The translations under genes and the position numbers were made by a program. Positions 43,296-51,695 of a stretch of DNA of 64,000 bases are shown in pieces. The notes below the pieces were generated by a model that was not told the origin of the DNA, ran no database searches, and saw only the letters and a program-made list of their open reading frames with translations. Source of the DNA: Desulfomicrobium sp. UBA5193 (GTDB lineage: Bacteria > Desulfobacterota > Desulfovibrionia > Desulfovibrionales > Desulfomicrobiaceae); NCBI GenBank assembly GCA_002412965.1, contig DHWB01000003.1, positions 641,149 to 705,148 on the forward strand, given 5' to 3'. Position 1 is the stretch's first letter, and every line of letters starts with the position of its first letter.

Positions 43296-44552
43296 CTATT
43301 CGCGAGCGCCTTGGCCGATCTCCAGGATGGAGGCGGCCCAGGCGCCTGCCTCGCAGTGCAGCGTGCGCAGCCTGGCCGGTTCCAGGCTCAGGTCCTGCAG
43401 CATCCTGCCCAGAGTGGCCTCATCCCGTTCCTCGAACGCGGTCATCAGGGTCAGGAGGGGCATGTATTCCGTGGCGCCTGCGCCGCAGAGGGCCTTTTTC
43501 TGCGCATCGGTCAGGGGCAGAAAGGCCAGGGCGTCGGCCATGGGGATGCCCAGAATGGCGTCGAGGAGCGAAAACAAGCCCAGCAGAAACATCTCGTCTG
43601 GTTTGAAATCCCAGTAGTCGTGTCCTGCGACGATCAGTTCCAGAAATTTTCCCCGCCATAGCGAAAGATGCAGGAGTTCGGTCTGCACATCGCCTTGGGT
43701 GATGTCCGCCAGCAGCACCGCGCGCAACCAGTTGCGGACATTGATCCAGCCCAGGAGGGTGATGGCCTGGCGGATGGAGTCGATCTTGCGCATGAACCCG
43801 AAGGTGGGAGAATTGAGGTAGGTCAGGAGCCGGTAACTCAGGCTCACATCGGCCTGGATTGTTTTGGCCAGCTGGTCCAGATCCGGCGACTCGCCTTCAA
43901 TGATGCGGATGATCTGCAGGCGCGAGTTCTGGTGCGAGGAGAGTTTTCGCCCCGGTATGATCTCCGCCGTCTTGAAGAACCGGCCCTGGAACAGCGTCAG
44001 GCCCTGCTTTTGCAGAGCGTCGAGCTCTCCAAGGGTGGTGACGTTGCGCGCAAGTCCGGTCTTGCCGGCGGCGAAAAGGGCTGCAAGTTCCGCGTCAGCG
44101 GCCATTTCCGGATTGGCCAGGCAGAGCACCTGGGCCATGTTGAGCGTCTGGGCCGCCGGGGTGACGTCCGGATTCCACTCCAGAGCGATGGTGTGCCCGT
44201 CGGCCGCCATCTGGCTCAAGGCCGGCAGCAGATCCGGGTCGTTCTGCCACTCCGGGCTGATCAGCACAACGGAGGACTGTGCGGGAAAAGCGTAGGGAAT
44301 CTGCTTTTGCAGCTGCTCGCGCGTATAGGCCAGCAGCATCTTCTTGTTCCGGGCGAGGATGGTGTTGAGCCCGATGTAATCACCGGCGATGACCGCCGCG
44401 CCGACGTTGACCTGTTCCGGGCTTAAAGGCAGGCTTGTGGTCATGCTCGAAGTGGCTTGAATTTCGTATCCCCACACGCTTTTGGCGGCGGTGAAAATGG
44501 GATTTCTTGAGAGCAGGTGCAGGTTTGCGGCGCTCGAGGCGGATGCGGGCAT
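43296..44552 (-). CDS. HDOD protein with degenerate EAL-like N-terminal domain
   Basis: A 418-residue signalling protein of the YuxH type. The N-terminal half (about 10-205) follows an EAL fold: NPIFTAAKSVWGYEI starts it and KQGLTLFQGRFFKTAE ends it. It has no EAL triad, lacks the metal-binding residues and cannot hydrolyse c-di-GMP. The C-terminal HDOD domain (about 210-400) has LAKTIQADVSLSYRLLTYLN. Such proteins act as scaffolds or c-di-GMP readers. The ribosome site is weak. Upstream sequence is shared with glnN. Confidence 0.85.
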   Translation of the reverse strand: MPASASSAANLHLLSRNPIFTAAKSVWGYEIQATSSMTTSLPLSPEQVNVGAAVIAGDYIGLNTILARNKKMLLAYTREQLQKQIPYAFPAQSSVVLISPEWQNDPDLLPALSQMAADGHTIALEWNPDVTPAAQTLNMAQVLCLANPEMAADAELAALFAAGKTGLARNVTTLGELDALQKQGLTLFQGRFFKTAEIIPGRKLSSHQNSRLQIIRIIEGESPDLDQLAKTIQADVSLSYRLLTYLNSPTFGFMRKIDSIRQAITLLGWINVRNWLRAVLLADITQGDVQTELLHLSLWRGKFLELIVAGHDYWDFKPDEMFLLGLFSLLDAILGIPMADALAFLPLTDAQKKALCGAGATEYMPLLTLMTAFEERDEATLGRMLQDLSLEPARLRTLHCEAGAWAASILEIGQGARE

Positions 44553-44969
44553 GGGTGGCTCACTTGTTGGGGTGGTCGGTCAAGGCGACGCTAGCAGAAT
44601 GCAATTCATAATTGAACTTATATTTGAGGGATGGACGGAGTCGTTGACATTAATGTTCATTGCCTGCGATTGCCGCAGGAGAAGAGGAGTCATGCGTTTA
44701 CGGACGCGGCGGTCTGTTCAGGCGCGGCCTACACTGGCGGCAAAAATGGGATTGGCGTCATGATTTGCAAAATTGTAATTTGATTCTCGATAATCTCGGA
44801 ATTGTCAGGATTGCATATTTCAAAAATGTAATCTATTTTTGTCTGGATTTGGTTGAATTCTTATATTTCAACGAGTTATATTTGTGGCATTTGAATTGCT
44901 TGAATACTGCAAACGTAATCATGGTTCGATACCACAAAACGCATACATCAACTTGTCCTGGAGGATAAC
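44553..44969. other. Long AT-rich divergent region upstream of glnN
   Basis: 417 bases, with low GC especially at 44760-44940, between the HDOD start and glnN. It contains the 10-base palindrome ACATTAATGT at about 44646-44655 and the -24/-12 promoter at 44885-44900. The length leaves room for enhancer-binding sites. No gene is seen here; reading frames of up to 100 codons are AT-biased and unsupported. Confidence 0.6.
44885..44900 (+). promoter_or_regulatory. Sigma-54 (-24/-12) promoter of glnN
   Basis: TGGCAT (44885-44890) and TTGCT (44896-44900) give GG and GC dinucleotides separated by exactly ten bases, the sigma-54 spacing. The match to TGGCAC-N5-TTGC is one mismatch. Transcription would start near 44911, about 60 bases before the glnN ATG. 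Nitrogen-regulated sigma-54 control is typical for glutamine synthetase genes. Confidence 0.75.
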
Positions 44970-47153
44970 ATGAGCGGAATTTCGGCCCGTCGGGACGCCA
45001 TCAAGGCTATCACCGATTATAAACCCATGCATGCGCCCCTGAATTTCAGCGAGACATCCCTTACGGAAATGTTTGGCTGCAACGTGTTCAATGACAAGGT
45101 CATGCGTGAACGTCTGCCCAAGACGGTTTACAAGTCCTTGAAGAAGACCATCGAGCTGGGCGAAAAGCTGGATGCATCCGTGGCCGACGTCGTGGCCAAT
45201 GCCATGAAGGATTGGGCCATCGAAAAAGGCGCCACCCATTTCACGCATGTTTTTTATCCTCTGACCGGCCTGACCGCCGAGAAGCATGACTCCTTCCTGA
45301 CCCCCGACGGAAAGGGCGGCGCGGTCGCGGAGTTCAGCGGCAAGATGCTGATCCAGGGCGAGCCCGATGCCTCCAGCTTCCCTTCCGGCGGCCTGCGCGC
45401 CACCTTCGAAGCTCGCGGCTACACCGCCTGGGACGTGACCAGTCCTGCATTTCTGCTGGAAAATCCCAATGGTACATTTTTGTGCATTCCTACGGCTTTC
45501 GTGTCCTGGACCGGTGAAGCCCTGGACAAGAAGACTCCGCTCCTGCGCTCCATGCAATCCCTGAACAAGCAGGCCAAGCGCGTGCTGAAGCTTTTCGGCG
45601 TAAAGACGAAACTGCCCTTGGTCAGCTATGCCGGACCGGAGCAGGAATATTTTCTGATCGATCGTAATTTCGTCTTCGCCCGTCCGGACCTGCTCATCGC
45701 CGGCCGCAGCCTGTTCGGCTCCAAGCCCGCCAAGGGCCAGGAATTCGAAGACCAGTATTTCGGCGTCGTGCCCCGCCGCGTCATGTCCTTCATGATGGAA
45801 GTGGATCGCGAACTCTTCAAGCTCGGCGTGCCGGTCAAGACCCGCCACAACGAAGTCGCCCCCAGCCAGTTCGAGATCGCGCCCATTTACGAGCAGGGCA
45901 ACCTGGCTACCGACCACAACCAGCTGGTCATGACCGTGCTGCGCAGCGTGGCCAAACGCTACGGCATGGTCTGCCTGCTGCACGAGAAGCCTTTCGCCGG
46001 TATCAACGGCTCGGGCAAGCACCTCAATTATTCCATCGGCAACGACGAAGTCGGCTGCCTGTTCGATCCCGGCGACACTCCGCATGAAAACGCCCAGTTC
46101 CTGGTTTTCTGCGCCGCCGCGATCCGTGCCATGCACAAGTACGGTCCGCTGCTGCGCGCCACGGTCGCCAGCGCCTCCAACGATCACCGGCTCGGCGCCA
46201 ACGAGGCACCTCCGGCCATCATGTCCGTCTATCTGGGCGAGCAGCTGACCGATGTTTTCGAGCAGTTCAAGAAGGGCGAGGTCAAGAGCTCCAAGCAGAA
46301 GGGCGTCATGAACATCGGCGTCGACACTCTGCCTCCGCTGCCCATGGATCCGGGCGACCGCAACCGCACCAGCCCCTTCGCCTTTACCGGCAACCGGTTT
46401 GAGTTCCGCGCCGTCGGCTCCTCCATGTCCATCGCCGGTTCCCAGGTTGCCCTGAACACCATGATGTCCGAATCCCTGGACTACATCGCCACGGAACTGG
46501 AAAAGGCCACCACCGGCGACGCCTCCAAGCTCAACGCCGCGGTGCAGGCCCTGCTGCAGAAGATCATGGTCGAACACGACACGGTCATCTTCAACGGCGA
46601 CGGCTATTCCGAGGAATGGCACAAGGAAGCCGAGAAGCGCGGTCTGGCCAACCTGAAGTCCACCCCCGACGCGCTGCCCATGCTCTCCGCAGCCTCGACC
46701 ATCGATCTCTTCACCAAATACGGCGTCCTGACGGAAGCCGAGCTGCGCTCCCGTGAAGAAATCTATCTGGAGCAGTACTGCAAGACCATTGAAACCGAAG
46801 CCAACCTGATGCTGCGCATGGCCAAGACCGTGATCTTCCCGAGCTCCTTCCGCTATCAGAACGAACTCGCGCAGGCCTGCGCCAACCTGAAGGCCATCGG
46901 CAAGGAATTCGGCACCACGACCCTCGATCAGCTCACCACGCATCTGCGCGGCATGCAGAAGGTCACCTATGAGCTCGAAGCGATGCTTGAAGGCGAGAAG
47001 GGCGATTCGACACTGGCGCACGCCAAGTACTTCCAGAAGACCATCCTGCCCGCCATGGGCGAGGTCAGAAAGCACGCCGACCTGTTGGAGACGATCGTCG
47101 CCGATGATCTGTGGACTCTGCCCAGCTACCAGGAGATGCTCTTCATCCGCTAA
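44970..47153 (+). CDS. glnN: Glutamine synthetase, type III
   Basis: GlnN makes glutamine from glutamate, ammonia and ATP. It has 727 residues, the large dodecameric GSIII type. Typical segments are PLNFSETSLTEMFGCNVFND at the start, THFTHVFYPLTGLTAEKHDS and the metal and substrate motifs PEQEYFLID and RHNEVAPSQFEIAP. HEKPFAGINGSGKHLNYSIG, with the conserved catalytic glycines, also fits. TGGAGG precedes the ATG. It stands alone behind a sigma-54 promoter and ends at the terminator 47239-47266. Confidence 0.97.
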   Translation: MSGISARRDAIKAITDYKPMHAPLNFSETSLTEMFGCNVFNDKVMRERLPKTVYKSLKKTIELGEKLDASVADVVANAMKDWAIEKGATHFTHVFYPLTGLTAEKHDSFLTPDGKGGAVAEFSGKMLIQGEPDASSFPSGGLRATFEARGYTAWDVTSPAFLLENPNGTFLCIPTAFVSWTGEALDKKTPLLRSMQSLNKQAKRVLKLFGVKTKLPLVSYAGPEQEYFLIDRNFVFARPDLLIAGRSLFGSKPAKGQEFEDQYFGVVPRRVMSFMMEVDRELFKLGVPVKTRHNEVAPSQFEIAPIYEQGNLATDHNQLVMTVLRSVAKRYGMVCLLHEKPFAGINGSGKHLNYSIGNDEVGCLFDPGDTPHENAQFLVFCAAAIRAMHKYGPLLRATVASASNDHRLGANEAPPAIMSVYLGEQLTDVFEQFKKGEVKSSKQKGVMNIGVDTLPPLPMDPGDRNRTSPFAFTGNRFEFRAVGSSMSIAGSQVALNTMMSESLDYIATELEKATTGDASKLNAAVQALLQKIMVEHDTVIFNGDGYSEEWHKEAEKRGLANLKSTPDALPMLSAASTIDLFTKYGVLTEAELRSREEIYLEQYCKTIETEANLMLRMAKTVIFPSSFRYQNELAQACANLKAIGKEFGTTTLDQLTTHLRGMQKVTYELEAMLEGEKGDSTLAHAKYFQKTILPAMGEVRKHADLLETIVADDLWTLPSYQEMLFIR

Positions 47154-47238
47154 CCCTTTTCCGCCGAACCGGCCTGTCGAAGCGCATCCTCCCCTCGCCA
47201 GGTTCTTGCCGTAAACCGGCCGGTTCCGGAATTTTTTC

Positions 47239-47266
47239 AAGGCCGCCCACCCTGGGCGGCCTTTTT
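47239..47266 (+). terminator. Terminator of glnN
   Basis: AAGGCCGCCCA (47239-47249) pairs with TGGGCGGCCTT (47253-47263) around a CCC loop, followed by five T in all. It lies 85 bases after glnN. Confidence 0.87.
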
Positions 47267-47339
47267 CGTGCGTTGACGCCGCGCACCCCTGTGCCATAGA
47301 TATCTGAAGCATCTTCTCCCCCTTTCAAGAGAGAAACAC

Positions 47340-48398
47340 ATGGATATTGTCCGTCAGTGGCTGAGCGCCGTTTTTTCCGACAACCAGCTGGTCATTCTTT
47401 TTCTGGTGCTGGTTGTGGTCGGGGCCATTGTCCTCTCGGTGGGCAACCTTCTGGCGCCGGTCATCGCCAGCGTGGTCATCTCCTTTCTGCTCGAAGGCCT
47501 GGTGCGTATTCTGGAGCGCTTTCGCTGGCCGCGCATGCTGGCGGTTGGATTGGTTTTCGGGCTGTTCATGCTTTTTCTGGCCGTGCTGCTTCTGGCGCTC
47601 ATTCCGCTTCTGGTATCCCAGATCACGGACCTGATGGACAACATTCCCTGGATCATCTCCAAAACTCAAACGGCGCTGCAGCATCTGCCCAAGAAGCTCC
47701 CGATCCTGTCGCAGTCGCAGGTGCAGGCCATCGTCGACTCCCTGACCGTCCAATTTTCGCAATACGGTCAGCAGGTTCTGGCCTTCTCCCTGTCCTCCGT
47801 GCGCTCGGTCTTTTCGTTTGTGGTCTATCTGGTGCTGATGCCGATCATGGTCTTTTTCTTCCTGAAGGATAAGAGCGTGATTCTGGAATGGTTGAGCGGG
47901 TTTCTGCCCCAGGACCATACTCTGGCCAGCAAGGTCTGGATGGACGTCAAGACGCAGGCCGGCAATTATGTGCGGGGCCGGATCTGGGAAGTGCTCATCG
48001 TCTGGGCCGCGACCTATGCCTGTTTTCTGCTGTTTGGTCTGGACTATGCCATGCTGCTGAGCCTGCTGGTGGGCCTCTCCGTCATTATTCCATACATCGG
48101 AGCCGTGGTCGTGACCGTACCCGTGCTCATCATCGCCTACATCCAGTGGGGTTTTGACTCGCATTTCACATGGGCGATGATCGCCTATTTTGTGATCCAG
48201 ATGCTGGACGCGAACCTGCTCGTGCCGCTGCTGTTGTCCGGGGCCGTGAACCTGCATCCCATCGCCTCCATCACGGCCATTCTGATTTTTGGCGGAATCT
48301 GGGGTTTTTGGGGGGTCTTTTTCGCCATTCCCCTGGCCACGCTGGTGCAGTCCGTGCTGTGCGTCTGGAAATATCGGCGGCAGTGCGGTGTCGCGTAG
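47340..48398 (+). CDS. AI-2E/PerM family membrane transporter
   Basis: A 352-residue multi-spanning inner-membrane protein of the UPF0118/PerM family. The N-terminal half has two to three helices. An amphipathic middle region follows (about 100-150, SQITDLMDNIPWII). Further helices come next, with the family motifs LMPIMVFFFLKDKSVI, LVGLSVIIPYIGAVVVTVPV and NLHPIASITAILIFGG. Substrates differ between members (autoinducer-2, sodium/proton exchange, organic ions), so none is assigned. AGAGAG precedes the ATG. A kinase gene follows 116 bases downstream. Confidence 0.9.
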   Translation: MDIVRQWLSAVFSDNQLVILFLVLVVVGAIVLSVGNLLAPVIASVVISFLLEGLVRILERFRWPRMLAVGLVFGLFMLFLAVLLLALIPLLVSQITDLMDNIPWIISKTQTALQHLPKKLPILSQSQVQAIVDSLTVQFSQYGQQVLAFSLSSVRSVFSFVVYLVLMPIMVFFFLKDKSVILEWLSGFLPQDHTLASKVWMDVKTQAGNYVRGRIWEVLIVWAATYACFLLFGLDYAMLLSLLVGLSVIIPYIGAVVVTVPVLIIAYIQWGFDSHFTWAMIAYFVIQMLDANLLVPLLLSGAVNLHPIASITAILIFGGIWGFWGVFFAIPLATLVQSVLCVWKYRRQCGVA

Positions 48399-48425
48399 AG
48401 TTGAGAGGCCGGAGTGACTGTTTTG

Positions 48426-48458
48426 ATAGGTGCCATAGGTCGTATGGGGCCTATAGGT
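48426..48458 (+). promoter_or_regulatory. Three ATAGGT repeats upstream of the PfkB-family kinase gene
   Basis: ATAGGT occurs at 48426-48431, 48435-48440 and 48453-48458, at start-to-start spacings of 9 and 18. ATAGG...CCTAT also forms a short hairpin. They lie 57-89 bases before the ATG at 48515 and could be a regulator binding site. Confidence 0.35.
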
Positions 48459-48514
48459 GCTCTACTAAATAGTTAATGTAAAATCTCAAGAAAATAACCT
48501 CACAGGAAGAATTG

Positions 48515-49510
48515 ATGAAGAAATACGACGTGTACGGCATGGGCAACGCCCTGGTGGATATGGAGTTCGAGGTGCCCGACGCCTTTTTGGAGACCATGGG
48601 CGTGGAAAAGGGCTTCATGACCCTGGTCGATGAGGAGCGGCAGTTCGAGCTGCTCGAATTCCTGCGCAGCGAACGCAGCGTGCGCTCCGGCGGTGGATCG
48701 GCGGCCAACACCATCGTGGCCAACGCCTTCTTTGGTGGACGCTCCTTTTATACCTGCCTGGTCAGCAATGACGAGATGGGCGATTTCTACGCGCAGGAGC
48801 TGGTGCGGGCCGGAGTGGACACCAACTTGGCCGACTGCCGCGCACAAGGCGTGACGGGCAAATGTCTGGTCATGATCACGCCCGATGCCGAACGGACCAT
48901 GAACACCTACCTCGGTATCTCCGAGTCCCTGTCGGTGAGGGAGCTGCGAACTGAGGCGCTCTGCGATTCGGAATTTCTGTATGTGGAGGGTTATTTGGTG
49001 ACCTCGCCCACGGCCAGGCCGGCAGTGGTCGAGGCCATGAACATCGCCCGTGGCGCAGGGGTCAAAACGGCGCTCAGTTTCTCGGACCCGTCCATGGTCA
49101 AGTATTTCCGGTTGGGGCTGGAAGAGATTGTCGGCGAAGGAGTCGATCTGCTGTTCTGCAACCAGGAAGAGGCGCTGATCTGGGGCGAGTGCCGCACTTT
49201 GGCCAAGGCCGTGGATCGGCTGAAGGAAAAGGCTGGCGCATTCGTAGTCACCATGGGCGCGCAGGGGGCCTTGATCTTTGACGGCTACTGCGTGCACGAG
49301 ATCGACCCCGTTCTGGTCACGCCGCTCGACACCAACGGCGCGGGGGACATGTTCGCCGGAGCCTTTCTCCACGGCATCACCCACGGAATGAACTACGTCC
49401 AGGCCGGGCAGTTCGCCAGCCTGTCCGCGTCCAAGGTGGTCAGGACTTTCGGGCCCAGGCTCAATCCCGAGCAGTACCGCCAGACCCTGTCCGAATTTCT
49501 GGCCTCCTGA
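48515..49510 (+). CDS. PfkB-family carbohydrate/nucleoside kinase
   Basis: A 331-residue ribokinase-fold enzyme. MKKYDVYGMGNALVDMEF opens the fold, SGGGSAANTIVANAFFGG is the first PfkB signature and TPLDTNGAGDMFAGAFLHGI is the second, with the catalytic aspartate. The sequence resembles adenosine- or inosine-kinase-like members of Proteobacteria rather than ribokinase proper. The substrate is not resolved. The ATG at 48515 has AGGAAG upstream; the TTG directly before it was not used. A small membrane-protein gene follows 19 bases downstream. Confidence 0.9.
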   Translation: MKKYDVYGMGNALVDMEFEVPDAFLETMGVEKGFMTLVDEERQFELLEFLRSERSVRSGGGSAANTIVANAFFGGRSFYTCLVSNDEMGDFYAQELVRAGVDTNLADCRAQGVTGKCLVMITPDAERTMNTYLGISESLSVRELRTEALCDSEFLYVEGYLVTSPTARPAVVEAMNIARGAGVKTALSFSDPSMVKYFRLGLEEIVGEGVDLLFCNQEEALIWGECRTLAKAVDRLKEKAGAFVVTMGAQGALIFDGYCVHEIDPVLVTPLDTNGAGDMFAGAFLHGITHGMNYVQAGQFASLSASKVVRTFGPRLNPEQYRQTLSEFLAS

Positions 49511-49529
49511 GCAGGCAGCGGACACGATC

Positions 49530-49937
49530 ATGTATCCGGGACTGGAAGGGTGGACCGAGGGCTTATGGTGGCTGGCAGCTGTCTCGGCCCTGACTTTCGC
49601 GGGTTCGCTCATTGTCATCCCGTTTTTGTGCCTGCGCATCCCGCCGGATTATTTTTCAGCGCCACTGCGTGGGCAAACTCCGTGGCGCAGAAGGCATCCC
49701 GTGCTGCGGCTCTGTGTGCTGGTGCTCAAAAATCTGCTGGGGTTTGTCCTGTTCCTGGCCGGAGCGCTCATGCTCTTCATTCCGGGCCAGGGACTGCTGA
49801 CCATTTTTCTCGGAATCATGCTCATGGACTTTCCCGGAAAATTCAGGCTCGAAAGATATATCATCTCGCGCGGCCCCGTGCTGCGGGCCATTAACTGGAT
49901 CCGCAGGCGGGGCGGGGTGGAGGCGCTCAAGTTTTGA
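49530..49937 (+). CDS. PGPGW-type small membrane protein
   Basis: A 135-residue inner-membrane protein with two hydrophobic segments, about 13-35 and 68-98. The second contains the motif FIPGQGLLTIFLGIMLMDFPG characteristic of the putative transmembrane PGPGW family. The function is unknown. The gene follows the kinase by 19 bases and may be translated from the same transcript; the ribosome site upstream of the ATG is weak. The strongly basic C terminus (WIRRRGG) should remain cytoplasmic. Confidence 0.75.
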   Translation: MYPGLEGWTEGLWWLAAVSALTFAGSLIVIPFLCLRIPPDYFSAPLRGQTPWRRRHPVLRLCVLVLKNLLGFVLFLAGALMLFIPGQGLLTIFLGIMLMDFPGKFRLERYIISRGPVLRAINWIRRRGGVEALKF

Positions 49938-50094
49938 TGGCACATAGGGCTTCCTCGTATTCGAATCTTTCCCCTCGGCACGCGATGGAGGAGGCTTCTG
50001 CCACGAAAACCAGCCAAGAGTACTGCAGTCCGTGGTTGCTACTTATTGGATTTTTTTTGATTTTTTCGATTTTCAATGTTTTTGGAAAAAGTTT

Positions 50095-50121
50095 TTGACA
50101 GCGGGCAGTTGCCTCTATAAA
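50095..50121 (+). promoter_or_regulatory. Promoter of the tRNA-Val/tRNA-Asp pair
   Basis: TTGACA at 50095-50100 and TATAAA at 50116-50121, with 15-base spacing. It is preceded by an AT-rich stretch (50040-50094). The first tRNA starts at 50145. Confidence 0.65.
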
Positions 50122-50144
50122 GACTGTTTCTCGTTGGATGGACG

Positions 50145-50220
50145 GGGCGGTTAGCTCAGCTGGGAGAGCGTCGGCCTTACAAGCCGAGGGTCATAGGTTC
50201 GATCCCTGTACCGCCCACCA
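50145..50220 (+). tRNA. tRNA-Val (anticodon UAC)
   Basis: 76 bases including an encoded CCA. The acceptor stem GGGCGGT pairs with ACCGCCC, and the discriminator is A. The anticodon stem-loop is TCGGC-CTTACAA-GCCGA, anticodon TAC, read as valine. The T-loop has GGTTCGATCCC. Confidence 0.95.
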
Positions 50221-50241
50221 CGAAGACAAAGACAGGAATGC

Positions 50242-50318
<77 letters not shown>

Positions 50319-50327
50319 AAAGAGAAC

Positions 50328-50362
50328 AAGGGATTTCAGTTTAACGCTGAAATCCCTTTTTT
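50328..50362 (+). terminator. Terminator of the tRNA operon
   Basis: AAGGGATTTCAG (50328-50339) pairs exactly with CTGAAATCCCTT (50347-50358) and is followed by six T in all. The degraded copy of this hairpin is at 53504-53536. Confidence 0.9.
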
Positions 50363-50741
50363 CTTTGTGGGTTCTGGTGTGGGATTTTGTGATTCCAGCT
50401 ACCTGTTATTCGACTTGGAAAAAAAGCCATCCGGAGACGGGTGGTTTTTGTCGCATCAGCGGGTTGTGGTCGAAGTTATGAACACAAATATGTGTGACAA
50501 AGTAAGCGGCTGCCGTTACCGCAACTTTTCTTGTAGCGAAGAGCACATAATAGTTTTGAACCTCGGGGAAAGAACCGGGTGAGGGTTAAATTCAAGATTC
50601 AAGATCATACCATAGATTTCAGGTGTCCAGAATTTGAGGCACAAAAAACACAGAATCAGGCCCCACCATTTGAAAGCAAGGCTCGAGACTGTTGAGTATC
50701 AAGCCATTTTCCGAAGAACTCGCCAGAAAGATGTGGAGTCT
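50363..50741. other. Non-coding strip after the tRNA genes
   Basis: About 380 bases of lower GC with no convincing gene. A 71-codon frame (50367-50582) has no ribosome site or recognisable fold. The strip contains the left copies of the short direct repeats at 50511-50538 and 50588-50606. Confidence 0.5.
50511..50606 (+). repeat. Left copy of an imperfect direct repeat flanking the NifU-like gene
   Basis: A 28-base block at 50511-50538 matches 51516-51543 at 24 positions. A 19-base block at 50588-50606 matches 51585-51603 at 18 positions. The two blocks keep order and nearly equal spacing (77 and 69 bases), so this is one diverged repeat of about 100 bases. Confidence 0.65.
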
Positions 50742-51194
50742 TCAAAGTTCTCGCGCTCCCAGCGTCTTAAAGTAGTAATCTCCCAGAGCCTCGTGTAGCG
50801 CGTTGGCGGCCAGCCGGGTGCAATGGCGGTCTTCTTCGGGCATGCAGTCAGGTCCGCCCAAGGCATCCAGTACGGTCTCGCCCGTGATGGCAGCCACCTC
50901 TTCGCAGGTCTTGTTCACTGCCAGTTCCGCAGCCATGGACCCGCTGATCTGGCTGGAGCCGCAGCCGTCGGTGCCGAATCCCGCGTCACAGACCAGATCG
51001 TTTTCGATGTGCAGAAAGATGCGAATGGTATCGCCACACGTGCCGGTAGATGCGCCCATGTACTCGGCCTTGGCCGGCCGGCCGTGATACGGCTTGTTGC
51101 GCCAGCGTTCAAACCCGGCCTGACCGTAGGCCTGAGCCGCTTCATCAAAAATTTTTTCCTGGAGTTCATTCACTATGTCGTCAAAACTGGGCAT
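50742..51194 (-). CDS. IscU/NifU-type iron-sulfur scaffold protein
   Basis: The preferred start ATG at 51192-51194 gives 150 residues beginning MPSFDDIVNELQEKIFDEAA. The three cluster-assembly cysteines of the IscU/NifU N-terminal fold are present: GTCGDTIRIFLHIE, DGCGSSQISGSMAAELAV and RHCTRLAANALHEAL. The fold is related to IscU but the sequence is closer to stand-alone scaffold proteins of anaerobes than to Isc-operon IscU. No isc, suf or nif gene is nearby. An in-frame extension to 51407 contains hydrophobic, cysteine-rich sequence and was not used. The ribosome site is weak (GGACGAG). Confidence 0.85.
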   Translation of the reverse strand: MPSFDDIVNELQEKIFDEAAQAYGQAGFERWRNKPYHGRPAKAEYMGASTGTCGDTIRIFLHIENDLVCDAGFGTDGCGSSQISGSMAAELAVNKTCEEVAAITGETVLDALGGPDCMPEEDRHCTRLAANALHEALGDYYFKTLGAREL

Positions 51195-51695
51195 TGTCTC
51201 GTCCGTTTGCTGAGTGATTCCATGTGTCCCCGCTGGGAACAGACCAATGCGAACTCCTAGCACCCCCTCCTGAAATCGGCAACACCAGTTACCAAAGACT
51301 AGAACATATACCAAAATGGTCAGAAAAGCCTTGCACTGGACTCGCCCGCACCCCAATCCCGCAGCCGCATACCCTTCGGGAACCGGCGTGACGTTACGCA
51401 GGGTCATATGCGAAAAAAGGCTCAGATCTTGAATTATATTGGGATGCCATATTGGAAAAAGAATTCAAAATTAACAATTTGGTTGCAGAATCGACGCGCA
51501 TAACAATGAAGCCCTTGCCGTTGCGGAAACTTTTTTTGTAGCGTCATTTTACAAACTCAGCTGATGGGTGGAGTTAGAAATGAGAAATTCAAGAATCAAG
51601 ATCTGATAATCATTCAAAAGGACACCTCAGAAAATAGCAGGTGACCGATTCCTCTGCTATATAGGAGTTTGAAAACACTCAATCTGAGGTTTCAA
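51195..51695. other. Intergenic region before the transposase gene
   Basis: About 500 bases. The left part holds the NifU-like gene's upstream region. From 51420 the sequence becomes AT-rich. It contains the right copies of the direct repeat (51516-51603) and a hairpin ATAGCAG/CTGCTAT at 51634-51660. For IS110-group elements the non-coding end on this side can encode the bridge RNA, but the element boundary cannot be fixed. Confidence 0.5.
51516..51603 (+). repeat. Right copy of the imperfect direct repeat
   Basis: Partner of 50511-50606. The block starting TGCCGTTGCGGAAAC is followed by the AAATTCAAGAATCAAGATC block. It lies 92 bases before the transposase ATG, near or within the presumed left end of the insertion element. 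Confidence 0.65.

Noticed and set aside
44919..47312. 797-codon minus-strand frame opposite glnN
   Set aside because: glnN motifs are complete and preceded by a ribosome site and sigma-54 promoter; the minus frame runs through the glnN terminator.
50367..50582. 71-codon plus-strand frame after the tRNA genes
   Set aside because: It starts just after the tRNA terminator without a ribosome site and shows no protein-like pattern.
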